DNA of 64,000 bases from Desulfovibrio sp. JC022 (GTDB taxonomy: Bacteria > Desulfobacterota > Desulfovibrionia > Desulfovibrionales > Desulfovibrionaceae). The notes under the pieces were generated by a model. It was not told where the DNA came from, did not search any database, and saw only the letters and a list, made by a program, of their open reading frames with translations. How positions within the stretch are numbered: position 1 is the stretch's first letter; each line of letters opens with the position of its first letter. The stretch spans positions 350,170 to 414,169 of the forward strand of contig NZ_VOPZ01000007.1 of NCBI RefSeq assembly GCF_010470665.1. The letters run 5' to 3'. This document shows positions 44,014-51,979 of the stretch, one piece after another. Both the position numbers and the translations under genes were made by a program.

Positions 44014-44110
44014 ATCTTAACTCCTGAATCTCATCATTAATCTTACGAAGAAGTTCGTATTGATCAGCAAAAAAGTCAAAGGGAAACTGCCCCACTCCAA
44101 AAAGAAGCAG

Positions 44111-44860
44111 CTATAATTTCTCTCCATAAGCAAGAAAAACCCTGTAACTGGCTTTTATGCCTGATTCTCCCCTGTATAAATTTTCATACTCTTCAACAAA
44201 CCGGCGGTATTTTTCCTTTCCCCACGAGATATTCTCGCTGGAAGCTACGGCCCCGGTCATCTGATGCTTTTTCAGGAAGTGTTTTACGGAAGGGAAGAAC
44301 ACCTGATGCTCCTCACTTGCGTAATCCACCTTAAGTCCTGCTATACTGTTAAATAACTCTCTGTAAAAAGAGCAACTCTTCAATTCCTTTACTGAACCGA
44401 ATCCGGTCTTTGAACTCACTTTGGCAAGTTCACAAAGGGTCCCGTTTGCAAAAATGGCTATGGCAAACCTGCCACCGGACTTTAAAACCTCAAAACTGCG
44501 CGGAATGGATTTTTCCGGATCAGCGTACCATTGCATAGCCGAGGAACTTACCAGCAGGTCAAAACTTTCAGCTGCAAAAGGAAGCTCTTCGCCATCCGCT
44601 GCCACAAGCAAGGCCCCGGAATCTTTCTGCTCCATCAGCATAGGCCGCACCAGATCAAGGGAAAAATAGTTACCGTAAGTGATGCGTTCGCGCAGTTCAT
44701 CGTGCAAAAAACCAACGCCAGAACCGATGTCCAAAACATTTCTAAATTCAGCTTCCGGGCAAAGAGCAGCACAATTCCCGGCAACTATACGCTGCACGGA
44801 TGCGGCCTTACTATAACTGGCGGCTGCCTTTCCGAAACACTGACGAATCCTATTTTTCAC
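44111..44860 (-). CDS. bioC: Malonyl-ACP O-methyltransferase
   Basis: 249 residues with a class I S-adenosylmethionine fold: NVLDIGSGVGFLHDEL (motif I), YFSLDLVRPML, ADGEELPFAAESFDLLVSSSAMQWY (motif II region) and SFEVLKSGGRFAIAIFANGTLCEL. The N-terminus RIRQCFGKAAASYSKAASVQ is the BioC signature. It methylates malonyl-ACP to start pimelate synthesis for biotin. It overlaps the esterase gene by 11 bases and ends the bioF-esterase-bioC operon. Confidence 0.9.
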   Translation of the reverse strand: MKNRIRQCFGKAAASYSKAASVQRIVAGNCAALCPEAEFRNVLDIGSGVGFLHDELRERITYGNYFSLDLVRPMLMEQKDSGALLVAADGEELPFAAESFDLLVSSSAMQWYADPEKSIPRSFEVLKSGGRFAIAIFANGTLCELAKVSSKTGFGSVKELKSCSFYRELFNSIAGLKVDYASEEHQVFFPSVKHFLKKHQMTGAVASSENISWGKEKYRRFVEEYENLYRGESGIKASYRVFLAYGEKL

Positions 44861-45467
44861 TTGAATAATGTCCCCTGAGAATGCTCATTAATTGCGATTC
44901 TGAAATTTTATGCCCGCTTTCAACACTCATGACCTCAGCTCCCTCAACCACAGCACTGACTTTTGCAAAAGCCTTGCGCCGGACAATACGGTCACGGGAA
45001 CCATGAACCATAATGCAATTCGGCAGGCTCATTTTAGCGTCCGGTTCAATCTTTGAATCAACAAGATATTCAAGCCCGGCAACCAGAGGGTCATGATCTG
45101 TCGGGGCATAATCAGGCGGCTGCGGCTCTGCGCAATTTTCATGAAAAGACCTCACAACAGCAGCAGGGTCGCTTTCCATTCCGGCAATCATTCCCCGGAC
45201 CAACCTTGCGGGAAAAGAGTCGGTAAACGATAAAAACGGAGCTATCAAGAGAACCTTGTCATATAATTCGAATAAATGACGACAATCCCTCAAAAGCATA
45301 TGCGCCCCGGTGGACCAGCCCACCAAAACATCGCCCCCGTCCTTAACCAGATCAGGGAGTTCCAGAGGATCAAATCCGGTAAAAGGGACTAAAAAACGCG
45401 CAGACTCCGCCAATGCGGGATATTGCTGTGCGGAAGTTGCCCATCCGCCCACAAAAACTACGTTCAT
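44850..45467 (-). CDS. Pimeloyl-ACP methyl ester esterase (alpha/beta hydrolase, BioG/BioH role)
   Basis: 205 residues. The nucleophile elbow is GWSTGAH with Ser near residue 52; HGSRDRIV supplies the acid and VESGHKIS the His. It starts at MNVVFVGGWATSAQQY, similar to BioG/DUF452 proteins. Lying between bioF and bioC with overlapping ends, it should cut the methyl ester from pimeloyl-ACP. The family (BioG, BioH, BioJ, BioV) cannot be fixed by eye, so no symbol is given. Confidence 0.82.
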   Translation of the reverse strand: MNVVFVGGWATSAQQYPALAESARFLVPFTGFDPLELPDLVKDGGDVLVGWSTGAHMLLRDCRHLFELYDKVLLIAPFLSFTDSFPARLVRGMIAGMESDPAAVVRSFHENCAEPQPPDYAPTDHDPLVAGLEYLVDSKIEPDAKMSLPNCIMVHGSRDRIVRRKAFAKVSAVVEGAEVMSVESGHKISESQLMSILRGHYSSEK

Positions 45468-46642
45468 TATTCCAGTTCCGCCTTCAATCCGGCAAATGCG
45501 CCCTTTATTTTTTGCAGATCAATATCAGTAAAATCAGCACGCAGGGAAAGGCGCAAACGGGCTGTTCCTTCCGGTACAGTGGGAGGCCTGATAGCAGCCG
45601 TATAAAGTCCCTTTGCGATCAACTTTTCGCGTGCTGTAAGAGCTTTTTCATTATCCCCCAGAACCACCGGGATAATCTGGCTTTCAGACTGCCCGCAATC
45701 AAATCCACACGATTCAAGATAAACCTTTAACTCACGACTCACGCGCAGCAGTTTCTCTCCCCGTGACGGATCAGTGGCAACCAGCCGCAGGGCGGCAAGA
45801 TTCGCACCGATAACTGCCGGAGGCAAGGCGGTGGTAAAAACAAAAGAACGCCCTTTGTTCCGCAAATAGGATATAAGTTCCTTACGCCCGGAAACAGCCC
45901 CGCCAAGGGAACCGAAACCTTTGGAGAAAGCCCCCATGTGCAGATCAATTCGCTTAGCAAGCCCCCGTTCATGGGCTATCCCCTTACCGGCCCCGAAAAC
46001 TCCTTCGGCATGAGCTTCGTCCACAACAAACATGGTATCGTAAAAATCACAAAGATCAGTAATTTCTTCCAAATATGCCAGATCGCCGTCCATGCTGAAA
46101 ATAGTATCAGTTATCAGAATTTTTGAGTCCGCATCCTTGGCTGCTTCCATCCTTTTCGTGAGATGGCCTATGTCATTGTGGCGATAACGCACCTGACGAG
46201 CCCCGGACATTCTGATACCGTCCAATATACTGGCATGGTTAAGCTTATCGGAAAAAACAATTGTGCGGCGAGTGGCAAAACTATCCATGATGGCAAGGTT
46301 GGCAGCATACCCGGAAGTAAAAAGCATGGAATCTTCCTGCTCTTTAAATGCGGCAAGCTCACGCTCCAATTCATCGTAGATTTTAAAATTCCCGGTAACC
46401 AGCCGCGAAGCAGCCGAACCGCAACCGTATTGTTCCACGGCTTCAACAGCCGCACGGGCAAGATGTTCGTCATTTGCCAGTCCGAGATAGTCATTGGATG
46501 CAAGGTTGAGCAGCTTTCTATGCTTGAACACAAGTTCCTTGTCCGCTCCACAATCCACATCGGGAACGCTCCTGAGCAGGGAACTATTTTCAAGTTCAGC
46601 CAATTCACCCTCAATACGGCGATAAAAACTCTTTGGAGTCAT
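45467..46642 (-). CDS. bioF: 8-amino-7-oxononanoate synthase
   Basis: 391 residues, normal for BioF. It joins pimeloyl-ACP and alanine with PLP. Motifs: NLASNDYLGLANDEHL, GCGSAASRLVTGN, LFTSGYAANLAIM, SDKLNHASILDGIRMSGA, TIFSMDGDLAYLEE, VDEAHAEGVFGAGKG and the PLP-Lys in GAFSKGFGSLGGAV. It is the first gene of a three-gene minus-strand operon; its stop shares a base with the next start. bioA, bioD and bioB are not in the window. Confidence 0.93.
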   Translation of the reverse strand: MTPKSFYRRIEGELAELENSSLLRSVPDVDCGADKELVFKHRKLLNLASNDYLGLANDEHLARAAVEAVEQYGCGSAASRLVTGNFKIYDELERELAAFKEQEDSMLFTSGYAANLAIMDSFATRRTIVFSDKLNHASILDGIRMSGARQVRYRHNDIGHLTKRMEAAKDADSKILITDTIFSMDGDLAYLEEITDLCDFYDTMFVVDEAHAEGVFGAGKGIAHERGLAKRIDLHMGAFSKGFGSLGGAVSGRKELISYLRNKGRSFVFTTALPPAVIGANLAALRLVATDPSRGEKLLRVSRELKVYLESCGFDCGQSESQIIPVVLGDNEKALTAREKLIAKGLYTAAIRPPTVPEGTARLRLSLRADFTDIDLQKIKGAFAGLKAELE

Positions 46643-46885
46643 AAAAACAAAATCCGGCGGTCAAAAATAAAAGGGAATTTCCAAATGGTGAACGGAAAAA
46701 ATAAAGCTCATGGCCCAGAATAGCAACCATGTTTTTCAGGTAAAGTAATTTTACACCTCATACCCCGTGTTCATTGACCTTATTTATACAAACAGACATC
46801 GCAAAATCAGCATACTCCGTTGACAGCAACAGGATTAAGTCTATAACCAATTCACATAATCATTAATGCAACCCGGAGAAAGCAA

Positions 46886-47872
46886 ATGATATTCAAGAAA
46901 ATTGCTACTTACACATTTCTAATAACCATGACCGTCATTCTGTGCGCCTGCAACACCAAAAACATCACACCTTTGCCGGATGCACCCGACTACGCCCAAG
47001 ATAAATTCTGGTCCATTAAAGATGAAAACATTATGCATAAAGTTGATGTTTTTTTCGTACACCCCACAACGTATGGACCTCCGGCCAACGGACACTTCAT
47101 TGCAGACCTGAACAACCAGAAACTTAATCATATTACAGACCGGGATACAGTTCAGTGGATCACTTCCGCTTTTGCAGACTCATGTAATGTTTTTGCTCCC
47201 CGCTACCGCCAGATGAATATCGAAGTATTACAAATGGATGATCAGCGTTTGCAGGATTACCTGAAAACACCGGTCTCAGATATTGAAGCAGCCTTCAAAT
47301 ATTACCTCAACAACCTGAACAACGGTCGTCCCTTCATTCTGGCCAGCCACAGTCAGGGGTCAAAGGTTCTGCTGACCCTACTGAGCAAGAATCCGAAACT
47401 GCTGGATAGAAACAAACTTGTTGCAGCGTACATGCCCGGCTGGACATTCACAGACAAGGACCTCAGCGACCTGAAATTAAAACTGAGCGAAAAACCGGAC
47501 CAGACCGGGTGCCTGATCACATGGAACACCATCGGTCCCGGCGGAATATCACCCACAATCCAAAAAGGGGCACGCTGCGTTAATCCGCTATCATGGAATA
47601 CCGAGACAAAAGAATTTCCGGCATCCATAAACATAAAAGCCAAGATATTCCTCGCACCCGGTAAAAAACTGCTCATCAACAACTTCACAGCCGCCCGAAT
47701 AAATGAAGAAGGCGCATTGGAAATTCCCACTCCGGCTCCGGAAATTTTAAAGCAGCTGAACATGTCTCTGGGTAAAGAAGTGTACCACCGCTATGACTAT
47801 GACTTCTTTTTCTACAACGTACAGGATAACGTTAAGCAACGCTGCGATGCCTACCTTAAAAAACACAAATAA
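46886..47872 (+). CDS. DUF3089-family alpha/beta-hydrolase lipoprotein
   Basis: 328 residues. A lipoprotein signal (TYTFLITMTVILCAC) puts the lipidated Cys at about 22. The DUF3089 pattern follows: KVDVFFVHPTTYG, AFADSCNVFAPRYRQM and the nucleophile elbow FILASHSQGSKVLLTLL (Ser in HSQGS). YHRYDYDFFFYNVQDN near the end holds the usual aromatic-rich strand. Probably a periplasm-facing esterase or lipase of unknown substrate. RBS CCGGAGAAAG. Its terminator is shared with the convergent phage module. Confidence 0.85.
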   Translation: MIFKKIATYTFLITMTVILCACNTKNITPLPDAPDYAQDKFWSIKDENIMHKVDVFFVHPTTYGPPANGHFIADLNNQKLNHITDRDTVQWITSAFADSCNVFAPRYRQMNIEVLQMDDQRLQDYLKTPVSDIEAAFKYYLNNLNNGRPFILASHSQGSKVLLTLLSKNPKLLDRNKLVAAYMPGWTFTDKDLSDLKLKLSEKPDQTGCLITWNTIGPGGISPTIQKGARCVNPLSWNTETKEFPASINIKAKIFLAPGKKLLINNFTAARINEEGALEIPTPAPEILKQLNMSLGKEVYHRYDYDFFFYNVQDNVKQRCDAYLKKHK

Positions 47873-47874
47873 AA

Positions 47875-47907
47875 AAAGGGGTTGGTAAAATTATCACCAA
47901 CCCCTTT
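47875..47907. terminator. Bidirectional terminator at the 3' border of the phage module
   Basis: AAAGGGGTTGGT and ACCAACCCCTTT pair perfectly around a 9-base loop, with an A run before and TCTC after. It separates the DUF3089 gene from the last gene of the virion module. Confidence 0.85.
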
Positions 47908-47918
47908 CTCATCTATGG

Positions 47919-48143
47919 TTACTGCAAAATATCACTGACCACACTTCTGCCCAGCACAGACTCGAAAACATGCCTGTAGTCATCCGCAGAGGCTGATCCG
48001 TCACGGCAGACACGAGCAAAAGCCGCACGGGTTTGCGAACTCATCTGGCTGCTATCAAAATCCTCATGACTCCGCTTTGCCGGAATTTTACGATGAATGG
48101 AAACACCGTCCTGCTCTTCAACTTTATGTATCATTTCACCCAT
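47919..48143 (-). CDS. Small phage-module protein, 3'-terminal gene
   Basis: 74 residues, charged, soluble (start MGEMIHKVEEQDGVSIHRK, end VFESVLGRSVVSDILQ). Its ATG overlaps the tail fibre stop (TAATG), so it is translationally coupled and probably functions with the fibre, for example as an assembly factor. No family recognised. Confidence 0.6.
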   Translation of the reverse strand: MGEMIHKVEEQDGVSIHRKIPAKRSHEDFDSSQMSSQTRAAFARVCRDGSASADDYRHVFESVLGRSVVSDILQ

Positions 48144-50533
48144 TACGGTTTCTCCTTAATATAAATTTTACCGCCTTTAAAGGTAACACCTTCTCCGCTA
48201 ACTGCCAAAGCCAGCCGCTTCAGTGCCGGGTTGTCCTCCAGCGCGATTTCCGCCCCGGTAATTTTGAGGTCATCACCATCCAGCGCGTAGGTGTAGCTGG
48301 CAGGTGTGAGTGTACAGCGATCCGGGATCGCGACCACGGTGTCCGCTGTGGGGGCTTGTGCCAGTGGGCTTTTCAGGGTGATGGTGGCAGTAAACGTTCC
48401 ATCTCCATTATCTACCTCGCTCACTGATTCAATCTCGACCTCTACGTCATCGACTAAAAGCTTTTTGTGCAGGCCGTCAGCTTTGAAGATTTGATCTTTG
48501 ATGGACTCATTGGAGACTACTTTAACTTTAGTCGGGTCAGCAGCAACAGGTTCACTCAAGGTAAGTACCTTCTTCGGCCCTAAATATTCACCCGCTACAC
48601 CCGCCCCGACCTTGATCTCTACTGACAGTTTCTTCACCGCCTTGGTAGGCACTCCGGGTAGGGGCTGTGTGAGGGTTGCCGCATACCCCGGTACGGTTTC
48701 AGTGAGCAGCATAGCCCGCTCTTCGGCAGTCAAAACACGATTAAAAATACGTGCCTGATCTACAAAACCATGAGCAGATGTTGCCTGATAAAGACGATAA
48801 GCGTAATTTGCTTCGACGTGAGCAATTCCTTCCATGAGCAGGGTGTTGTTTACGTAGATTTTACCGCCTGTCTCGGGACTGGATTCGAAGACCATCAAGA
48901 ACCAATCTCCGGGGTCGTCAAACTCAGGACTGTTAAAACCTCCTGAATTTAGGATTGCTTTAACCTTGCCAGCTGTCGGACAGTACAAACCTCCAATATC
49001 TGTTGTGTAGGTTGATGCGTCGGAACCGCCTTGCAGGTTCCAAACCCTTGCGCCGGCAGCAGATGCAGTGTTGAATTTTACCCAAACGGAAACCGTTCTC
49101 GCTCCATCAACCGGGACCATGTTGGTTCCACCAACAGTCATAATATTTGGAGTAGCTGAAGGTACGGTAAAACCCTTCCCGAATTTGCCTGCTACAAAGC
49201 AATTCGCCTCTTGCGGCAGGTTAAACCTGTCGTAAGGTCCGGCATCCAGCAGCGTATCATTAAAGGTGTAAAGCGAGAGGCAGGAACCATCCCCGAAAAT
49301 ATCCAGCACTTGAGATTTGTCAGTCGTAGATTCAGCATCTTCAACGCAAGTGGAAACTTCCCCATCACCCTGATCAGTTACAACCGGGCCAGTGTAATTC
49401 TCGCCTATTTTCAGAACGCTCTCGCTGGTGCCTGCGAGCAAACTCAACTTGCCGCTGGTCTGCACAATCTCAGGTTTGGCGGATACAACCTGATTAACAT
49501 TATCCGCCCCCACGGAATGAGCCGGAGCATGAACCCCATCAGCATCAGCGGTCGCTCCGGGGTAACCTGCGCTGGAATCCGCAAAAACCATGGTCGGTCC
49601 GTCCTGAACGGAAATATGTTTTACCAGCAGCCGGTGTGCCGCTGTATCAGAATAGAGTTCTCCTCTGCGCCTTCTGACCACTTCAATGCTTTTGAGAATA
49701 TCAGCGTCTATGTTTTCAAGGGTCCAACTGATTGTATTACCGGAAATGGATGCTGTACCAAACCCTAAGGTATTTATTTCATACGAAGTAACGCCATCTT
49801 CAATATGGTCTGAGATAACAATTAAAACCGTAGTTCCTTCCGGGGTCTCAGCCGGAGCTGACAGCACAGGCACAGAACTACGCAGAGAACTTAAATCTCC
49901 TACAGCAATTTTGATTGCGGAATCTCTTGCTTCCTCGGCTGCTGTCCGGGCTGTTTCGGCTTTATCCCTGGCTGCTTCCGCTCCTCCCCGTGCTGCCTGT
50001 GCATCAACAAGCAAACCACGGGTATTTCCCTCAGCTTCAAGCGCACCGCTGCGGGCGGATACAGCATCATCCTTTGCAGTTGTAATGGTCTGCATCATTT
50101 CCTTAGTTGAAAGGCGATCTTCTCCCGGTGTTGAAATCTCATACTTAAGTGCTCTGTCCAACTGCTCCTGCAACTGCTGGTCACGCATAACCCCGCGATC
50201 AAATACTTCATTCAAAAGTTGTGCGGAAAAAGGATCGTTATCCACCAGTTCCAATTCCTGCGTATATGGAATTTCCCGGTAAAGGGTAATGCTTTTCCCC
50301 GTCGGGAGAGGCTCGCCGGAGACAGGATATTGCACCCGCCCCCCTGAATCAGCACCGAGACCGGAAATGATTTTAAAATCACTCCCCGCAACCAGCCTCT
50401 CCTCCCGACCTTCACTATCACGCACAACAGCGCAAAGATCCTCAGCCTTGAAGATACGGAAATTGAAATCAAAATTATTCTGAACACCATCCCCCGCAAA
50501 AGTAATGGTGTTACTACTTGAAACCACAGTCAT
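48143..50533 (-). CDS. Podoviral tail fibre with coiled coil and LamG-like domain
   Basis: 796 residues behind AGGAGAAAACT. Residues 1-115 match the T7-fibre-type virion-attachment domain (FAGDGVQNNFDFNFRIFKAEDL, ITLYREIPYTQELELVDNDPFSAQLLNEVFDRGVMRDQQLQEQL). Residues about 140-215 are an Ala/Glu-rich coiled coil. A LamG/concanavalin-like domain covers about 415-620 (LSLYTFNDTLLDAGPYDR, VSVWVKFNTASAAGARVW, GFVDQARIFNRVLTAEERAML). Beta-rich segments complete the tip. It would bind the cell surface, probably a polysaccharide. It begins block 3 after hairpin 50599-50634. Confidence 0.85.
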   Translation of the reverse strand: MTVVSSSNTITFAGDGVQNNFDFNFRIFKAEDLCAVVRDSEGREERLVAGSDFKIISGLGADSGGRVQYPVSGEPLPTGKSITLYREIPYTQELELVDNDPFSAQLLNEVFDRGVMRDQQLQEQLDRALKYEISTPGEDRLSTKEMMQTITTAKDDAVSARSGALEAEGNTRGLLVDAQAARGGAEAARDKAETARTAAEEARDSAIKIAVGDLSSLRSSVPVLSAPAETPEGTTVLIVISDHIEDGVTSYEINTLGFGTASISGNTISWTLENIDADILKSIEVVRRRRGELYSDTAAHRLLVKHISVQDGPTMVFADSSAGYPGATADADGVHAPAHSVGADNVNQVVSAKPEIVQTSGKLSLLAGTSESVLKIGENYTGPVVTDQGDGEVSTCVEDAESTTDKSQVLDIFGDGSCLSLYTFNDTLLDAGPYDRFNLPQEANCFVAGKFGKGFTVPSATPNIMTVGGTNMVPVDGARTVSVWVKFNTASAAGARVWNLQGGSDASTYTTDIGGLYCPTAGKVKAILNSGGFNSPEFDDPGDWFLMVFESSPETGGKIYVNNTLLMEGIAHVEANYAYRLYQATSAHGFVDQARIFNRVLTAEERAMLLTETVPGYAATLTQPLPGVPTKAVKKLSVEIKVGAGVAGEYLGPKKVLTLSEPVAADPTKVKVVSNESIKDQIFKADGLHKKLLVDDVEVEIESVSEVDNGDGTFTATITLKSPLAQAPTADTVVAIPDRCTLTPASYTYALDGDDLKITGAEIALEDNPALKRLALAVSGEGVTFKGGKIYIKEKP

Positions 50534-50598
50534 AGTTTTCTCCTGTTAACGTTATTAACCCATTAAATTACCTGCCTGATATTTACAGATTAAAAACA

Positions 50599-50634
50599 AG
50601 GGCGGACCTGAGTAACCCGACTCAGGTCCGCCCT
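50599..50634 (-). repeat. Module hairpin A, between gp14-like gene and tail fibre
   Basis: Arms AGGGCGGACCTGAGT and ACTCAGGTCCGCCCT, 15 bp perfect, loop AACCCG. Read on the minus strand, TTGTTTTT follows, so it can terminate block 2. The same arms occur at 54737 and 60223 and I found none elsewhere in the window. Confidence 0.9.
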
Positions 50635-50655
50635 GCATAATTTTTTGCAAAAAAA

Positions 50656-51480
50656 CTATCCACCCATCTTTGAACTCAGCAAACTCCCAGCCACCTGGGT
50701 CCCCTGCGAAAGAAGTGCAGAATTAATTGCCGAATTATCAGCATTGGTCCCCTCCTGCGTCCTATTATAATTCAACACAGACTGACTATGCGCGGACCAG
50801 ACCGACAAATCACCTTTCTCAATCATCCTGTTGGAATTAACCTCAGCCTGATATTTCACGATCTCAGCATCATAAGCAGCCTGTTTAATGGTGTCTTCCC
50901 TCACATCCACAACGGAACCGGAATCCAGCCGAACTCCCTTGTGCCCGGAAACAGAATGGTTACGGCGATACAATTCACGCCGCAATGTCGCCAGTTTGAT
51001 TTCAGCATCCTGCTTGATGAGCTGTGCTTCCTTATAGCTGACTCCACGATTATAAACGCCCTGCTGCATAAGATGATAATTATTCATCTCAGTCATCTGG
51101 GAATTGTATTCCACTTCACCACGAGCCTGACTGCCGCCGAGAACAGACTGACCGAACTGGGTCATCATGCCCAAATAGTTTGATCCGCCAATCCCACCAC
51201 CGAGTAAGCTTCCACCAGTTGATGAAGTTGCACCGGACGAAGTGCCACTTGTGCCGGATGCTCCACTGGTACTGCCTGTCAGACTTGAAAGGCTGCCAGC
51301 CCCACCTCCGGCAAAAGCACCAATCCCTCCACTAAAAGTTCCACTCAAAGCATCCGACCCAACACTACTCCACGAAGAACCCTGCCCTGACAGTCCTCTT
51401 GTCGCGGCTCCCATGGCCATATTACTCATTGCTCCTACAAGCATTTGTGAGCCATAATTATAAATAACCCCCATTGCCAT
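50656..51480 (-). CDS. Internal virion protein, T7 gp14-like
   Basis: 274 residues. The first 110 are Gly/Ser/Ala-rich and low complexity (ATRGLSGQGSSWSSVGSD, GASGTSGTSSGATSSTGGS), suggesting a membrane-active or flexible part. Residues 115-250 are helical and charged (YKEAQLIKQDAEIKLATLRREL, YDAEIVKYQAEVNSNRMIEKGDLS). This plan and its place after the gp13-like gene fit gp14 of T7, an ejected core protein. Sequence identity by eye is low, so the name rests largely on position. Confidence 0.65.
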   Translation of the reverse strand: MAMGVIYNYGSQMLVGAMSNMAMGAATRGLSGQGSSWSSVGSDALSGTFSGGIGAFAGGGAGSLSSLTGSTSGASGTSGTSSGATSSTGGSLLGGGIGGSNYLGMMTQFGQSVLGGSQARGEVEYNSQMTEMNNYHLMQQGVYNRGVSYKEAQLIKQDAEIKLATLRRELYRRNHSVSGHKGVRLDSGSVVDVREDTIKQAAYDAEIVKYQAEVNSNRMIEKGDLSVWSAHSQSVLNYNRTQEGTNADNSAINSALLSQGTQVAGSLLSSKMGG

Positions 51481-51481
51481 C

Positions 51482-51979
51482 TTAAATCACCTCCATCTTT
51501 ATCTGTCCTGTCCGGCGCAGGGCACGGTAATATTCATCCCTGCCCAAGCGGACCTTTTCTTTTTCAAATTCAAAACCGCACCACTTGTGCCAAAGCACGC
51601 TTTTAATATTGCGCGCACAAACCCATGTATCCAGCAATGGAAAAGAACGCTGCAACATATCAAGCAGCCTTCGTGATGCTCTTGCAAACGGTAAGGGCCT
51701 TTCATCCACCGCCCTGATCCCCACAACCCACGGAGTTCCAACACCTGACATAATGGGAATGACCCCGAAAATGCCCTGAATTGCACCATTCAGGTACAAT
51801 CCGTAAACCAGCTTGGAATACTGCACATCGCCCATGATGATCTCACGTACGGATTTACCGGGATGAAGTCCTTCCAGGTCGCTGCTATCTGTTTCACGGA
51901 TATTGGCAGCCACAAAATCAATATCGCGCAGCATGGGAATACCCAGCTTGAGGGCCGATCCTCTTTTCAACCGGCTCAT
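51482..51979 (-). CDS. Phage gp13-like/DUF2833 protein (GNAT-like fold)
   Basis: 165 residues. MLRDIDFVAANIRETDSSDLE, YGLYLNGAIQGIFGVIPI and NIKSVLWHKWCGFEFEKEK follow the pattern of the DUF2833 family, found beside internal core genes in T7-like phages. The fold resembles acetyltransferases, though catalysis is unproven. The start overlaps the tubular B stop (ATGA), indicating coupled translation. Confidence 0.72.
   Translation of the reverse strand: MSRLKRGSALKLGIPMLRDIDFVAANIRETDSSDLEGLHPGKSVREIIMGDVQYSKLVYGLYLNGAIQGIFGVIPIMSGVGTPWVVGIRAVDERPLPFARASRRLLDMLQRSFPLLDTWVCARNIKSVLWHKWCGFEFEKEKVRLGRDEYYRALRRTGQIKMEVI

Noticed and set aside
46725..46765. BirA operator before bioF
   Set aside because: An AGGT/ACCT imperfect repeat is present, but neither arms nor spacing match the known BirA site well enough.
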